Positions 1-10,294 of a stretch of DNA of 64,000 nucleotides are shown piece after piece; position 1 is the stretch's first letter, and the number at the start of each line of letters is the position of its first letter. The DNA is from Adiantum capillus-veneris (lineage: Eukaryota > Streptophyta > Polypodiopsida > Polypodiales > Pteridaceae). The notes under the pieces were generated by a model. It was not told where the DNA came from. It searched no databases and worked only from the letters and a program-made list of their open reading frames with translations. Both the position numbers and the translations under genes were made by a program. The stretch spans positions 51,964,274-52,028,273 of the forward strand of contig CM043942.1 in assembly GCA_014529385.2 (NCBI GenBank). Direction: 5' to 3'.

Positions 1-930
1 AGAGAAGGAGATGGAGCTCTTGCACTTGCCAAGCACATAATGAGAGTGAATGTGAGAGTGTGTGGGTGAGTATACCGTGCAAGCTAGGCCCATGCTTCCT
101 TGGTCGACCCCCTCTGGCCAATCACAGCCTTAGTGCATATGAAGCAACAAGGGTAGTCTTGGGACAAGTGTCCCCCTTTCCACTTTGAGAGAGAGGACTT
201 GATAAATGCAAAAGCAATTAAATAAATGTGGTAATTTATCATTGGACCCCTTTTAAGCATGGCCATTAGGATTCAAGCACCTCATGAAGGTAACATGGGT
301 AGGGTCTTGACATGTGTCCTTGCTGCCTCTCTAGGCTTGGGCTCACCTTGAGTGTGTGAGTGTGTGTTCTCTCTCTACCCCCTAGGAAAAGGGCTCACCC
401 CCCCTCTTGTAGGGATATTTTTGACTTGCTTTGATCAAGCACCTTAGTCATCAAGCATGACTAAGCACTTGGACTAGGGGGTGCAAGCATCTCAAGCAAG
501 CATGTCCAAGCACCTCTAGCACCTTACTGATGCAGCAGGTCAAGCACCTCAAGAACCTTAATCAAGCACCTCAAGAATGACAAGCACCTCAAGCACCTTA
601 ATCAAGCACCTCAAGCAGGACAAGCATCTCAAGCTTGGGCTGGGTTCCCACCTCAAGCTCAGCCCTAACTTAGGTCAAGGACTTTTAACACTAACCTTTG
701 GAGGTCTTTAATGAAGCTAACCCTAAGGTCTTCTAAGCTCCATTGGTAGCCTTACTCTTTGACAGACCATCTCTCATTTAAGCCCCTTTACCATTGGCCC
801 CTTGTTGAGATAGATCTGTAAGCACATGCCTATATTCTACCTCTTATTTCCATTTATCTCTCCCATATTAAATGATCAATTTTATATGAGAAAGTCTTTT
901 TGGAATAGGTAGATATTAGATTTTATGACA
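1..930 (-). repeat. 3' LTR of element A (partial)
   Basis: Bases 1-930 match 7027-7918. Read on the minus strand the LTR starts TGTCATAAAATC immediately after a purine tract. The copies differ by indels. The left one has an expanded run of CAAGCACC/CTCAAG units (about 410-640). The right one has about 40 extra bases near 7140. The LTR is cut by the window edge. Confidence 0.9.
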
Positions 931-943
931 TTTCCTCTCTCTT
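931..943 (-). promoter_or_regulatory. Polypurine tract of element A
   Basis: On the minus strand the bases just before the 3' LTR read CAAGAGAGAGGAAA, directly followed by TG of the LTR. This is the expected plus-strand primer of an LTR retrotransposon and fixes the LTR edge at 930. Confidence 0.8.
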
Positions 944-1031
944 GAAATCATAATCGTCCTCAACTATGAGGTAGAAGAGATAAATTCTTAGTCATTAGTC
1001 TACGTTACTTAGCGGGTAGAGGGTCCCTTTT

Positions 1032-1734
1032 TGTTAGGAAATAAGATGTAGCTAAATAGATAATTGAGTAGATTACTTAATGGAGAGAGACAGATTTACA
1101 TACACGAGATTATAGAGTAGAGAGAGAGAGAGAGAGTACACACAATATACGTGGTTCACCCAATGTGGGCTACGTCCACGAAAAAGCAGCCACTCAATGG
1201 CTTTAGTACTTCAAAACAAGAAGTAGTTTACAAAGAGATTATACCCTTTTGGAGCTCCCGCATTGCTTCACTCTCACCACCTCACACCCATCTTGTTGCA
1301 TCAACTTCACACTATGAAATGTGTGTAGAAATGGCCTCCTTTTATAGGCCAAAAGGGTTGTCCTCTCTTATGAGAGGCAGCCATGTGTAGTCGCCCTTGT
1401 GTGAATAAGTCCAAATCGGACCCTCCAATCTGCCTATGTGTGGCCGCCCTTGTGTAGACAAATCCACTTTTGAATTCGGCCACCGGTCACCGGCCATTGA
1501 CTTCTTCCGACCACCGGCCAACGGCCAACCGACTGCTTTCCGGTCGCCGTCTGGCCATAATATTCCGGCCCCTGATTTTTGGCCGTGAAAATTTTGGTTT
1601 CCGACAAGTGATTTTTATTTCCGGTGAGTGATTTTCCTTCACGCACGATGGCTTCTCCTCATAATGGGGGCCTTACAAATGTGCGCTTTTACCAGATAAA
1701 ATTACAAGGGGTAAATCTGGCTCCATACTTAACA
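1032..1734 (-). repeat. Solo LTR, copia-like, with 5-bp target duplication
   Basis: The 703-bp unit begins TGTTAGG and ends TTAACA, and is flanked by CTTTT at 1027-1031 and 1735-1739. No internal region is attached, so it is a solo LTR left by LTR-LTR recombination. The block around 1150-1190 (GTGGTTCACCC...CTACGTCCAC read on plus) resembles the R/U5 part of many plant copia LTRs, which suggests minus orientation. A short (AG)n run lies at 1119-1136. The open frame inside it is not taken as a gene. Confidence 0.85.
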
Positions 1735-2055
1735 CTTTTTACCCTATGATATCATTCCAAGATGGATGACTAATCCATTTGGTGCTTGGGAGACATAGCT
1801 TCCGCAAGCATGTATGCTCTTTAGTCCATATCATAATGCCAAAGTAGAATGACAAGTTCTACTTGGTGTTTGAGAGACGTTGTCAACCAAACATGATTCT
1901 AAGCATGCATACTACTTATATTTGTGCACAATAAAAAGAGAACTACTCTTATAAGACAAAAATATTGGTCATTAAAAAGAAATTTGTACATTTGCTTACT
2001 CTAATGTAGCATTGTAAGCATTGATAAGGTTCATACTATCCTTAAGTTGTACTCC

Positions 2056-2448
2056 TTACATCCATTTTAGCATCTTCAAAAGGATAGTTTTGAACTTAAT
2101 ACGATACCGATGGATAATCTTACCATGTCGCAGTACCTTATCTTCATGTCGAAGGACAGCTTCGGGTTGTAGCACCTCTTCTTGATCTTCTACTTTGGGA
2201 GGGTCTTCAATAATTGGTTCACTTGGTGGCTCTCCTTTGTAGGGCTTAAGTAGACTCACATGAAAAGCATTGTGTATGAGCCAATGGTTGGGCAATTTAA
2301 GTTGGTAAGCCATCTCGTTGATTGGCTTCAAAATTTGAAAAGGGCCATAGAATCTTTTTTCTAGTTTAGCATAATACTTTTGATGGCTTGTAGGATTTTT
2401 GCCTTCGTTTGCCTTTATCGAGCCTTGGGGAACTTGAGTAAGACCCAA
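2056..2448 (-). pseudogene. Element A: integrase C-terminal part with chromodomain-like tail
   Basis: The translation holds RFYGPFQILKPI and NAFHVSLLKPYKG, the GPY/F-type module of Ty3 integrases. An acidic linker follows, and then a tail around LRHGKIIHRYRIKFK where chromoviruses carry a chromodomain. It is in a different frame from the integrase core and overlaps it slightly, so one frameshift separates them. The tail ends without the tryptophan-rich end of an active chromodomain. Confidence 0.75.
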
Positions 2449-3482
2449 TCGTTTTCTTTGAACGTTAATGCCCTTCTGTGCTTATCGGCAACAACTTTTT
2501 GCCTTTGTTGAGAGATGGATATAGCCTCCTTAATCTTTTGAAAAGATTCTTGTAGGTCACGGCTATACTCATCAACAGCGAAGATATTCCCATGTACCTT
2601 AAGTAGCAAGGGACTTTTAGATCTTCCCTCAATGATTTCAAAAGGTGCTTTTCCTATAGAAGTATGTACAGTATTATTGTATGCATACTTTACAAGAGGT
2701 AAATACCTTTCCCATTGTGAGCATTGATCTACTTCTGTAACATAAGTCTTTAGTAGATCAAGTATTGTAAGATTGGCTATCTCACTTTGGCCATCCGTTT
2801 GTGGGTGATAGGCCGAAGAGAAATTCAATCTTGTACCTAAACTTTCAAAGAGACCCTTCCAGAAATTACTAGTCATTCTATGATCTCTATTTGACACGAT
2901 GGATGTTGGCAATCCATGGTGTTTGAAAATCTGAGATATGAAGAGAGTAGCCATTTGGTGTGCCTTAATAGTCTTTTTGATAGGAATAAAGTGTGCTTGC
3001 TTGCTAAACCTGTCAAGTATTGTCCATATCTCCGTATTCCCATGGATAGACTTGGGTAATCCAAAGATAAAATCCATGGATATACTCTCCCATGGTGAAT
3101 TAGGGATTGTCAATGGTGGCTGGAGTAATCTAGGTTGCTTCCCTCTATCATACTTAGTCTTTTGGCATACTACACATTTGGAAACATACTCTTGTATGTC
3201 CACTTTCATGGTAGTCCAATAGAAGTATGTCTCTACTCCTCGGAGAGTAGGTTGAATACGTCTATGCCCCGCATAGGGAGGAGCATGGGATTCAAACATG
3301 ACTTTCTCACGAAGGGAATGGGTAATACATAGCCTATTGCCATGGAGAAGATAACCATCCTGCAAGGTGAATGGTTCCTCTTTCTTCCCCAAAGCAAGGG
3401 CTGACATTACGTCTTTAAAGTCAGGGTCAGTAGCATACTGATCTATCATAGAAGATAGATCATTGTGAGTAGCTATTGACAC
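2415..3482 (-). pseudogene. Element A: integrase core
   Basis: 355 codons. An HHCC zinc-binding module (HAPPYAGH ... CVVCQKTK) is followed by the catalytic core. The first Asp is in SISMDFIFGLP. The second site reads IVSNRDHRMTS, with Asn where active enzymes have the catalytic Asp of SDRD. The third is the Glu of HPQTDGQSEI. The loss of the second acidic residue and the nearby frame breaks mean that this copy cannot work. It normally inserts the cDNA into the host genome. It continues in frame, past one stop, from the RNase H segment. Confidence 0.85.
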
Positions 3483-3497
3483 TGCATTAACCTTTGG

Positions 3498-3869
3498 TCA
3501 TCGTGAAAGTGCATCAGCCACTTGATTGTGCTTACGAGCAATGTGAGCAATATGAAAATTAAATTGCAAAAGAAAATTTGCCCACCTCATTTGTTTGTCG
3601 GAAAGCTTGGTCTGCGTCATGAAGTACTTGAGACTTTGATGGTTGGTTCGTAGAATAAATGGAGTCCCCAATAGATAGTGCTTCCACGTGTCTAGGGCAT
3701 GAATAACAGCTAAAAGCTCTTTCTCGTAGATGTGTAGGACACGTTCATTTGTGTTGAGCCTTCGGCTCTCATATGCTATGGTGTTCCCTTCTTGAAGCAA
3801 GACTGGTCCAAGGCAATCACCACAAGAATCACATTGTACCATAAATGGTTTTGAGAGATCCGAAAGCAT
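3498..3869 (-). pseudogene. Element A: RNase H domain
   Basis: Ty3-type RNase H follows the RT. YEKELLAVIHALDTWKHYL is the family's Glu-containing helix, and the segment ends in VADALSR. The usual Asp of RTDHQSL is Asn here (RTNHQSL). An in-frame TGA separates it from the integrase. It would have degraded the RNA strand of the RNA-DNA hybrid. Confidence 0.85.
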
Positions 3870-3942
3870 GAGGATTGGTTGGGAGGTAAGCTTCTCTTTG
3901 AGCTTGTCAAAAGCATTTTGCTCCTTAGCAGTCTATGAATAC

Positions 3943-4254
3943 TTAATGTTCTTTTTTGTTAAGCAATGGTCCTGCTATTTGAGATAATTTTGCTATGAAG
4001 CGTCTATAGTATGCACACATACTTATAAAGCTTCTTAGGTCATGTAGATTCCTTGGATTATGCCATGCTTTTATTACCTCTAACTTTGATAGATCCATTC
4101 GGATACCATCTTGAGAGATAATATGACCTAAGTATTGAATCTTTTGGAGGAAAAATTCTCTTTTCTTTTGGATGAGAAGAAGATTATTCTTCCTTAGCGC
4201 TTGACAAATCATTGTTATGTTCCTCCAAAGACTTGGAGTAGATGATAATATCAT
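3943..4254 (-). pseudogene. Element A: RT thumb/connection segment
   Basis: The ORF contains QYLGHIISQDGI and ISMCAYYRRFIAKLSQIAGPL, the conserved stretch just after the RT palm in Ty3 elements. It overlaps the RT ORF in another frame, so a frameshift lies near 4190-4250. The frame is lost again near 3940. Confidence 0.85.
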
Positions 4255-4663
4255 CGAAGAACACTCCAGTGAATTTACAGTAAGGTCTAAAGATCTTCTC
4301 CATTAGACGATTGAACGTGGCTGGTGCGTTGGTCAAGCCAAAAGGCATGACTAGATATTCATAAAGACCGGACGTTGTACGAAACGCGGTCTTTAGGATA
4401 TCTTCCTCCACTATCCTTATTTGATGATAGCCACTTTTAAGGTCAATCCTACTGAAGTAGGTAGAGCCTTGTAGCTTATCAAACAGATCTTCTACCCGAG
4501 GCACGGGGAATCTATTTTTGATAGTCATATGGTTTAGTGCACGATAGTCCACACACATACGGTATGTTCCATCTTTCTTTTGCACTAAAAGAACGGGAGA
4601 ACAAAAGGGAGAGGAGCTAGGCCTCACCATACCTTTGTCTACCAATAATTGTACTTGCCTCAT
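4184..4663 (-). pseudogene. Element A: reverse transcriptase palm/fingers
   Basis: Residues 34-44 ([11 protein letters not shown]), 73-80 (IDLKSGYH), 106-114 (MPFGLTNAP) and 135-138 (FFDD, the catalytic YxDD box) are all in the expected order for a Ty3 reverse transcriptase. The domain keeps its catalytic aspartates, but the ORF is only 159 codons and both flanks are out of frame. Confidence 0.9.
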
Positions 4664-4981
4664 GATCTCCTCCTATTGAGCTTGAGAAACTCAATAAGGA
4701 GGTTTGTTAGGCTGTGAGCTTGCTGGGATAAGCTCAATGGGATGGTCATCATCCCCTCGTTTTGAAGGTAAGTCCATAGGGATATCATCATTGAACACAT
4801 CTTGGAATCCTTTTAGAAAATTAGACAAGTCTAACTCTTCTTGATTCCTACCATCTACTTTTGATAAACATTAGAACCTTTTTGAGACTCTTTGACAAAA
4901 ATCATGTACGCAGAAACTGAGCTCTTCATTGATTTGTCAAAAACAGGAAGATTTACAAGTGGAATAGTGTGACCGGGCTCA

Positions 4982-5484
4982 TTAGCATCTATATACATAT
5001 TCTTGTCCCTGTAAAGTGAAGTAAATTCTCCTTTCAGGAAACTTTATGTTGGCAGCCATGCGGTCGAACCATGGTGCCCCTAGGATAGCATCCTCATGTT
5101 GGAGAGGAGAGATGAAGAAGTCTTCTTTGTCGACATAGCTTTGAACATGAAGCCTCAACTTCCCAATCAAGGGAGTAACGGAGGCTTGCTGTCCCTTGAA
5201 AGCTGCATCAGTCATTACAGTATCTCCCATCTCGAAAGCTTGAATGCCCAACTTGGTGGCCAACTCCGTTGATAAAAGTTGTGAGTAGAGCCAGGGTCAA
5301 ACAAGATGAAGGCATCATGCTCTCTTATTCTTCCACATGCATAGGAGAGAGCTGCTCCTTTGCAATGAACATCCTCTTTTGGAGCTTCGATGGCGGAAGC
5401 TCTAGAGTCCCATCGCGAGCATTTTTTTTGGGCAAGAACGGTAGGTATGTCCTCCCCTCTTGTATTCCCTAGGAGAATAGCCAT
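4982..5484 (-). pseudogene. Element A: aspartic protease region
   Basis: Two overlapping frames give a retropepsin. One has FILFDPGSTHNF, where the usual D-S/T-G active site reads D-P-G. The other ends with DAILGAPWFDRM, the conserved ILG flap-partner segment. The frameshift between them lies near 5220-5280. This enzyme matures the Gag-Pol polyprotein. Confidence 0.75.
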
Positions 5485-6021
5485 AGCTTTTCATCAAAAG
5501 AGGAGGAAGGTGAAGAAGAAGGAGAAGAGGGTGACCTCTTCCTTGCCCTTTTCTTCCTTGGTTTCCTCTCTTCTCGTTCAGAGTGGCAAGGAGACGGCCG
5601 GACTATGGTTTGAAGATTTCCTCTTGGAAGGTGTTGGCAATCGCCTAGACCGCCGTCTTCTTGGAGCCAAATCTTCATATGAACTTAGGGATTCAGTGCT
5701 TTCTCGTTCCTTGGATTCCTCCTCTGGAATGGGAGAGAGTCTTCTTTTGGGAGTCTCTTCAAGAGACCTCCTAAGCTCTCTCTCCTATTTGAAGAGGAAG
5801 GGTTATCCCATAAGCACGAAGTTGTTGAGTAACTTCGGCTTGCAAGGTAGGGTTACCCATGGCTTGCTGCAACCTAGTAACAAGGTAGTTAACAAACATG
5901 GGGCACCATCATTAGCACCTTCACGTGCAAAATCAAAGCTATCAATGTTCATTCTACTCTCTTGACTATGGTCGGCCATGTTAATTAAACTTATATGTTT
6001 GTTTAATGTACTTTTTGGCAA
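5485..6021 (-). pseudogene. Element A: short gag remnant
   Basis: The frame opens at about 6021 (a second Met, at MADHSQES, is also possible) and is broken several times. Low-complexity, arginine- and serine-rich protein follows (about 5470-5680). No CCHC zinc knuckle is visible and only about 540 bp lie between this start and the protease, so most of gag is missing. It is assigned as gag by position only. Confidence 0.5.
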
Positions 6022-6384
6022 TTCAAAACTTCAGTTGCTACTCCTCTTAGCCTTTGAAAATTTCGGCCCTAAGGTATCTATACCCACGCTGGAATTCGGT
6101 TAATTATAGAGAGTAGTGAGGTGGGTCTAATATTGCAGCATTGCCGAGGGATAGCTCCTTTCAAACTTCTTATGGCTCAATAATGGTAAAGCCGTAGGAA
6201 AGTCTAAAGAGACTCCATTATTAAGACCAAAGCTCCCGAGGTGTGCACCATACCCCACATAGTGGGCTGCAACAAAAACCGTTACTAGATCCCAGTCCCA
6301 CTTACCCTAATATAATTAACAAAACCAACCATTTATAGGCTACTTAAGGACATCTCTTCTTAAGCAAGAAAAGAGAAACCAAAT

Positions 6385-6396
6385 GCTCTGATACCA
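6385..6396 (-). promoter_or_regulatory. Primer-binding site (tRNA-iMet) of element A
   Basis: On the minus strand this reads TGGTATCAGAGC, the complement of the 3' end of initiator tRNA-Met. It lies one base from the LTR end at 6398 and fixes the 5' LTR edge. Confidence 0.9.
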
Positions 6397-6397
6397 A

Positions 6398-7918
6398 TGT
6401 AATAGAAATGGCCTAATAACTTGTAGAGTAGCGGAATTAAGAGAAAGTGTTTGCTGAAATTACTTTGAGAGCATAATGGGTGAACTTCATTAATGGTAGC
6501 AACATAAACATAACAATTAATTAATTAGACATGAACAATACTTTTGCATGAGAGAGAATTAGAGAACATTACAAAAATTGAGGACCGGATTTATGTGGAG
6601 CCGGTCCCCCCTCCAATAGCATTTGTATTATAGATTCTCCCATTAAAGGAGACTTGGTACAATACAATCTTTGTGTTCTTTTTGACCTAAGTGATGCTAT
6701 GAAGATGGAAAGCTTCATGCACCACTAGCATAGCATAATATTTGAAGAAAGCATTAACTGGACCAAGCCTCAGTCCCAAGACCTCAAACACCTTCGAAGG
6801 TGGAGAGAGCTAGCAGGGAGTGAGGATAGGGAAGAGGAAGAAGAAGTAGTATACGAGAAAGAGCTATTCCCTTACTTATCATCACTCTTCTTTAGCATAG
6901 CATAATAGCTTAGTAATGATGAAGATGAAGAAGATGGCAAGCTCAAGATTTGAAGCATGTCTCTTGGTTGGATTTCACTCCATAGCCAGAGAGGTTAAGT
7001 GTAGGCTCACTCTTCTCAAGGAGGTTAGAGAAGGAGATGGAGCTCTTGCACTTGCCAACCACATAATGAGAGTGAATGTGAGAGTGTGTGGGTTAGTATA
7101 CCTTGCAAGCTAGGCCCATGCTTCCTTGGTCAATCCCCTCTTTTAGCACTCCTAGGCATTTTATTGGACCTCCTCAAGCCTGGCCAATCACAGCCTTAGT
7201 GCATATCAAGCAACAAGGGTAGTCTTGGGACAAGTGTCCCCCTTTCCACTTTGAGAGAGAGGACTTGATAAATGCAAAAGAAATTAAATAAATGTGGTAA
7301 TTTATCATTGGACCCCTTTTAAGCCTGGCCAATAGGATTCAAGCACCTCATGAAGGTAACATGGGTAGGGTCTTGACATGTGTCCTTGCTGCATCTCTAG
7401 GCTTGGGCTCACCTTGAGTGTGTGAGTGTGTGTTCTCTCTCTACCCCCTAGAAAAGCGCTCGACCCCCCTCTTGTAGGGATATTTTTGACTTGCTTTGAT
7501 CAAGCACCTTAGTCACCAAGCATGACTAAGCACTTGGACTAGGGGGTGTTCCCACAAGCATCTCAAGCAAGCATGTCCAAGCACCTTAATCAAGCACCTC
7601 AAGCAAGACAAGCATCTCGAGCTTGGGCTGGATTCCCACCTCAAGCTCAACCCTAACTTAGGTCAAGAACTTTTAACACTAACCTTTGGAGGTCTTTAAT
7701 GAAGCTAACCCTAAGGTCTTCTAAGCTCCATTGGTAGCCTTGCTCTTTGACAGACCATCTCTCATTTGAGCCCCTTTACCATTGGCCCCTTGTTGAGATA
7801 GATCTGTAAGCACATGTCTATATTCTACCTCTTGTTTCCATTTATCTCTCCCATATTAAATGATCAGCTCATTATGAGAAAGTCTTTTTGGAATAGGTAG
7901 ATATTAGATTTTATGAAA
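6398..7918 (-). repeat. 5' LTR of element A (1.52 kb)
   Basis: It starts TGTAATAG on plus, next to the PBS, and ends at about 7918, where the expected CA reads AA. Bases 7027-7918 match the left LTR. The LTR carries the sense-strand promoter of the element. The ORF at 6916-7113 is inside it and is not a gene. Confidence 0.85.
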
Positions 7919-8185
7919 TATGTAAAGTACCACTTCATTCAGGATGTGCTTGAGGACAAGCATATAGAGCTTGTGAAGATGCACATAGATGATAACCCTG
8001 TAGATCTTCTCACCAAAGGTCTAGCTACTTATGGGTGTGAGCTAGATAGGCTACTCTAACATGATTGTACATACATATATATTTTATACCCCATACTTAA
8101 AGGCACATTGGCCTTTAAGTGGGAGGTTGTTGGGGTGGTAAAACTTAATGTGCTAGCCAGTTCTCAACTAGACGCTAACACCGAC
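7919..8185 (+). pseudogene. Copia RNase H C-terminus, PPT and LTR tip (host of element A)
   Basis: Bases 7919-8059 encode KYHFIQDV...DNPVDLLTKGL and a stop, the C-terminal end of a Ty1/copia RNase H. A purine tract (AAGTGGGAGG, 8117-8126) and a likely LTR start TGTTGGGG at 8128 follow. The LTR is lost after about 60 bp, where the LINE fragment begins. The rest of this copia is not in the window. Confidence 0.85.
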
Positions 8186-8189
8186 CATT

Positions 8190-9420
8190 ACATGCGTTTG
8201 CCCATGATAATGTATTGTTTGTCAACCTTGGCAAAACCAAGGTTATGGTATTCAATACCACACCGCAGTGGGTTAGGAGATCAACACCCACATTTTCTTA
8301 TGGCCAGGAGTCAGTGAAGTATACAGATGCATACACTTACCTTGGGATAGCCTTTAGTGGTCCAATGTTTTCATCGAGGAGAGCAGTTGAGACGAGATTG
8401 GCCAGAGCATATGCTACCCTAGGCAAATTAGAGAGGATGTGTTCGAAGGTTTCGTTCCAAGAACCTCAAACAAAGCTATGGCTCTTTGATACTTTAGAGG
8501 AATTAGTTATGCTTTATGGAGCCCAGATATGGGGACATTCGATGGACCACAATAGCAGATCTGGTAGCACTGATGGGTGGAGATGTATGGAGAGGCCTTT
8601 GGTTTCTATGATCTCTTGGATGATAAGAGTTAAGGCTTTAGTACCACATGAGATTATCAGAGCAGGGCTGGCTGCATCTTCACTTGTGGTCGAGGCACTC
8701 ACCATATCAGTTTCTTTTTTGAACAATTTATGGGACCTCCCCAGACACATATATGCTCGTTTAGCTTTTGTGTCTTCCCGACAGCTAGCATTGCAGGGGG
8801 ATACTACTCATTGGTATGGAAAGATAACATCATGGTTTTAGTTGCACGGTTTCAATATGGATAGATTGCCTAGTATTCTTTGGATGGTGCACCCTCTATG
8901 TCTATTACGGGCAGAAAGATTGCCAGACTCATTCGTCCATCAGGATGACCTATCTCAGCTCGATGCCAGGAGGACTTGGATTTAGCCGACACGAGAGTGG
9001 GCATGAAGATGGCTTTCTGTAGAGAGAATCTTCTCCATCTGACGGAGGACGGGTTTGTGACTAGACCTAGTTACATGGAAACACATTTATCTCGGGGGAT
9101 ACGGTGCGCTATTGGTCACCTACGCACCTCTTCACATCAGCTTGAGGTCAAGACTCGCAAGTTTAGGGGATATCTACAGAGGATAGGATATGACAGCTAT
9201 GCCATTTGGAGCTTGAGACAGAGCTACATTACATATGTCATTGTCTTGTATATCATGAGATACAGGGGCGATTTCATTGACTTTGCTGCTTTGGAGATCA
9301 GGAGAGAGACAATCTCAAGGTAGATTACAAAATTCTTTAGACCACCTACTGGCAGACAGAGGGGCAGACCACACAACAGAGCCCAGAGGCTACTGAGCTA
9401 GGGAGATCTAGACGCCCACA
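8190..9420 (+). pseudogene. LINE (non-LTR) reverse transcriptase, C-terminal fragment
   Basis: The segment starts with a degraded YADD-like box (FAHDNVLF) joined at once to VNLGKTKVMVFNT. Normally about 30 residues separate the two, so there is an internal deletion. RLARAYATLGKLERMC, LYGAQIWG, VPHEIIRAG and LWDLPRHIYARLA follow, the usual C-terminal landmarks of plant LINE ORF2. After 8841 the match continues through stops (LPSILWMVHPLCLLRAERLPDS) to about 9400. The 5' truncation is typical of LINE insertion. Confidence 0.8.
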
Positions 9421-9535
9421 ATTGGGGGTACTTCACAACATTGACAGAGATTACAGTAGATGATATGGATCACTTTAGCTTGATAGTAAAGGTACTTACC
9501 ATGGCGGACATTGACAATATTCTATAGTGACCGAT

Positions 9536-9622
9536 ACAATACATCCTCGGACAGCGCCCGATGCTGGACATCCTCGGATAATAGAGCCCAATGCCGGATA
9601 TCCTCGAACATTGATGTTCATA
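9536..9622 (+). repeat. Three degenerate repeats in the LINE 3' region
   Basis: The phrase ATCCTCGGA/ATCCTCGAA recurs three times with GCCCGATGCTGG/GCCCAATGCCGG between copies, period about 30-38 bp. It lies just after the LINE coding remnant and may be its 3' UTR. Confidence 0.6.
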
Positions 9623-9705
9623 CACTTGGATTGTACTACCCTAAACAGTTGTGAACCATGATAATAGCTATTTAGCTTTTATTTTTCTTTATTTCATTTT
9701 TATTT

Positions 9706-10200
9706 GGGAAAATTACCAAAACCCCTCTAATTTGTGGAAATTCCGAAAATACCCCTCAAATTTCAAAAATTCCCAAAGTACCCCCCATAATTTGTCATAA
9801 ATTTTCAAAATGCCCTTCAAATTTTCCAAATTCCCAAAATACCCCTGATTGTGAGAGTAAATTTCTTCAAAAACAAAAAATTTGTAGCTTTTCATAAGAA
9901 GAGTGATTGTCTACCATACAAGATGCTAAAACAAAAAATTGAGTTGGTTATGTAGGCTTTGGAGATGAATTTCTTCAATATTTTTAGACATAATTACCTT
10001 TTTTTTGGGAGGTGATTTGCAAAAAATTACATGCGCTTATAAGCACTCAAAAACCGATCTCAATTGTCAAACAAGAATAAAGATTAAAAAATCTTGAAGA
10101 TCCAACGAAAAAAGATACAAGGGTATTTTGGGAATTTTTGAAATTTGAGGGGTATATTGGGAATTTCCAAAAATTATAGGGGTATTTTGGTAATTTTCCC
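9706..10200. mobile_element. Mutator-like MITE with long terminal inverted repeats
   Basis: The left end GGGAAAATTACCAAAA and the right end TTTTGGTAATTTTCCC are inverted copies. The match extends about 80 bp inward (9706-9786 with 10,120-10,200). The 9-bp TTTTTATTT stands on both sides (9697-9705 and 10,201-10,209). A 9-bp duplication with long TIRs beginning GGG is typical of Mutator-like elements. The 495-bp unit has no transposase, so it needs one supplied in trans. The ORFs at 9713 and 10,047 are parts of the TIRs. Confidence 0.85.
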
Positions 10201-10294
10201 TTTTTATTTTGTACCGAGACAGTTTGGTCTCTCACTCTCATAGAGATAGAGCGTGTTTAGGGATTAGGGTTTGAGCCAGTTTTTCTGCAGGAGA

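Larger units (their letters stand above)
1..7918 (-). mobile_element. Ty3 LTR retrotransposon A (chromovirus-like), cut by window edge
   Basis: On the minus strand the order is 5' LTR (6398-7918), tRNA-Met primer site, short gag, protease, reverse transcriptase, RNase H, integrase, polypurine tract and 3' LTR (1-930). The order PR-RT-RH-IN defines the Ty3 superfamily. The coding region is broken by stops and frameshifts, so the element is dead. Its right LTR abuts a copia RNase H end, which shows that it jumped into an older copia element. The left 0.6 kb of the 3' LTR and the left target duplication lie outside the window. A solo LTR (1032-1734) later landed in its 3' region. Confidence 0.9.

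Noticed and set aside
5390-5965. 191-codon plus ORF in element A
   Set aside because: It is the antisense of the gag-protease region; motifs are only on the minus strand.
6916-7113. 65-codon ORF MMKMKKMASSRF
   Set aside because: It lies within the 5' LTR of element A and part of it is repeated in the other LTR.
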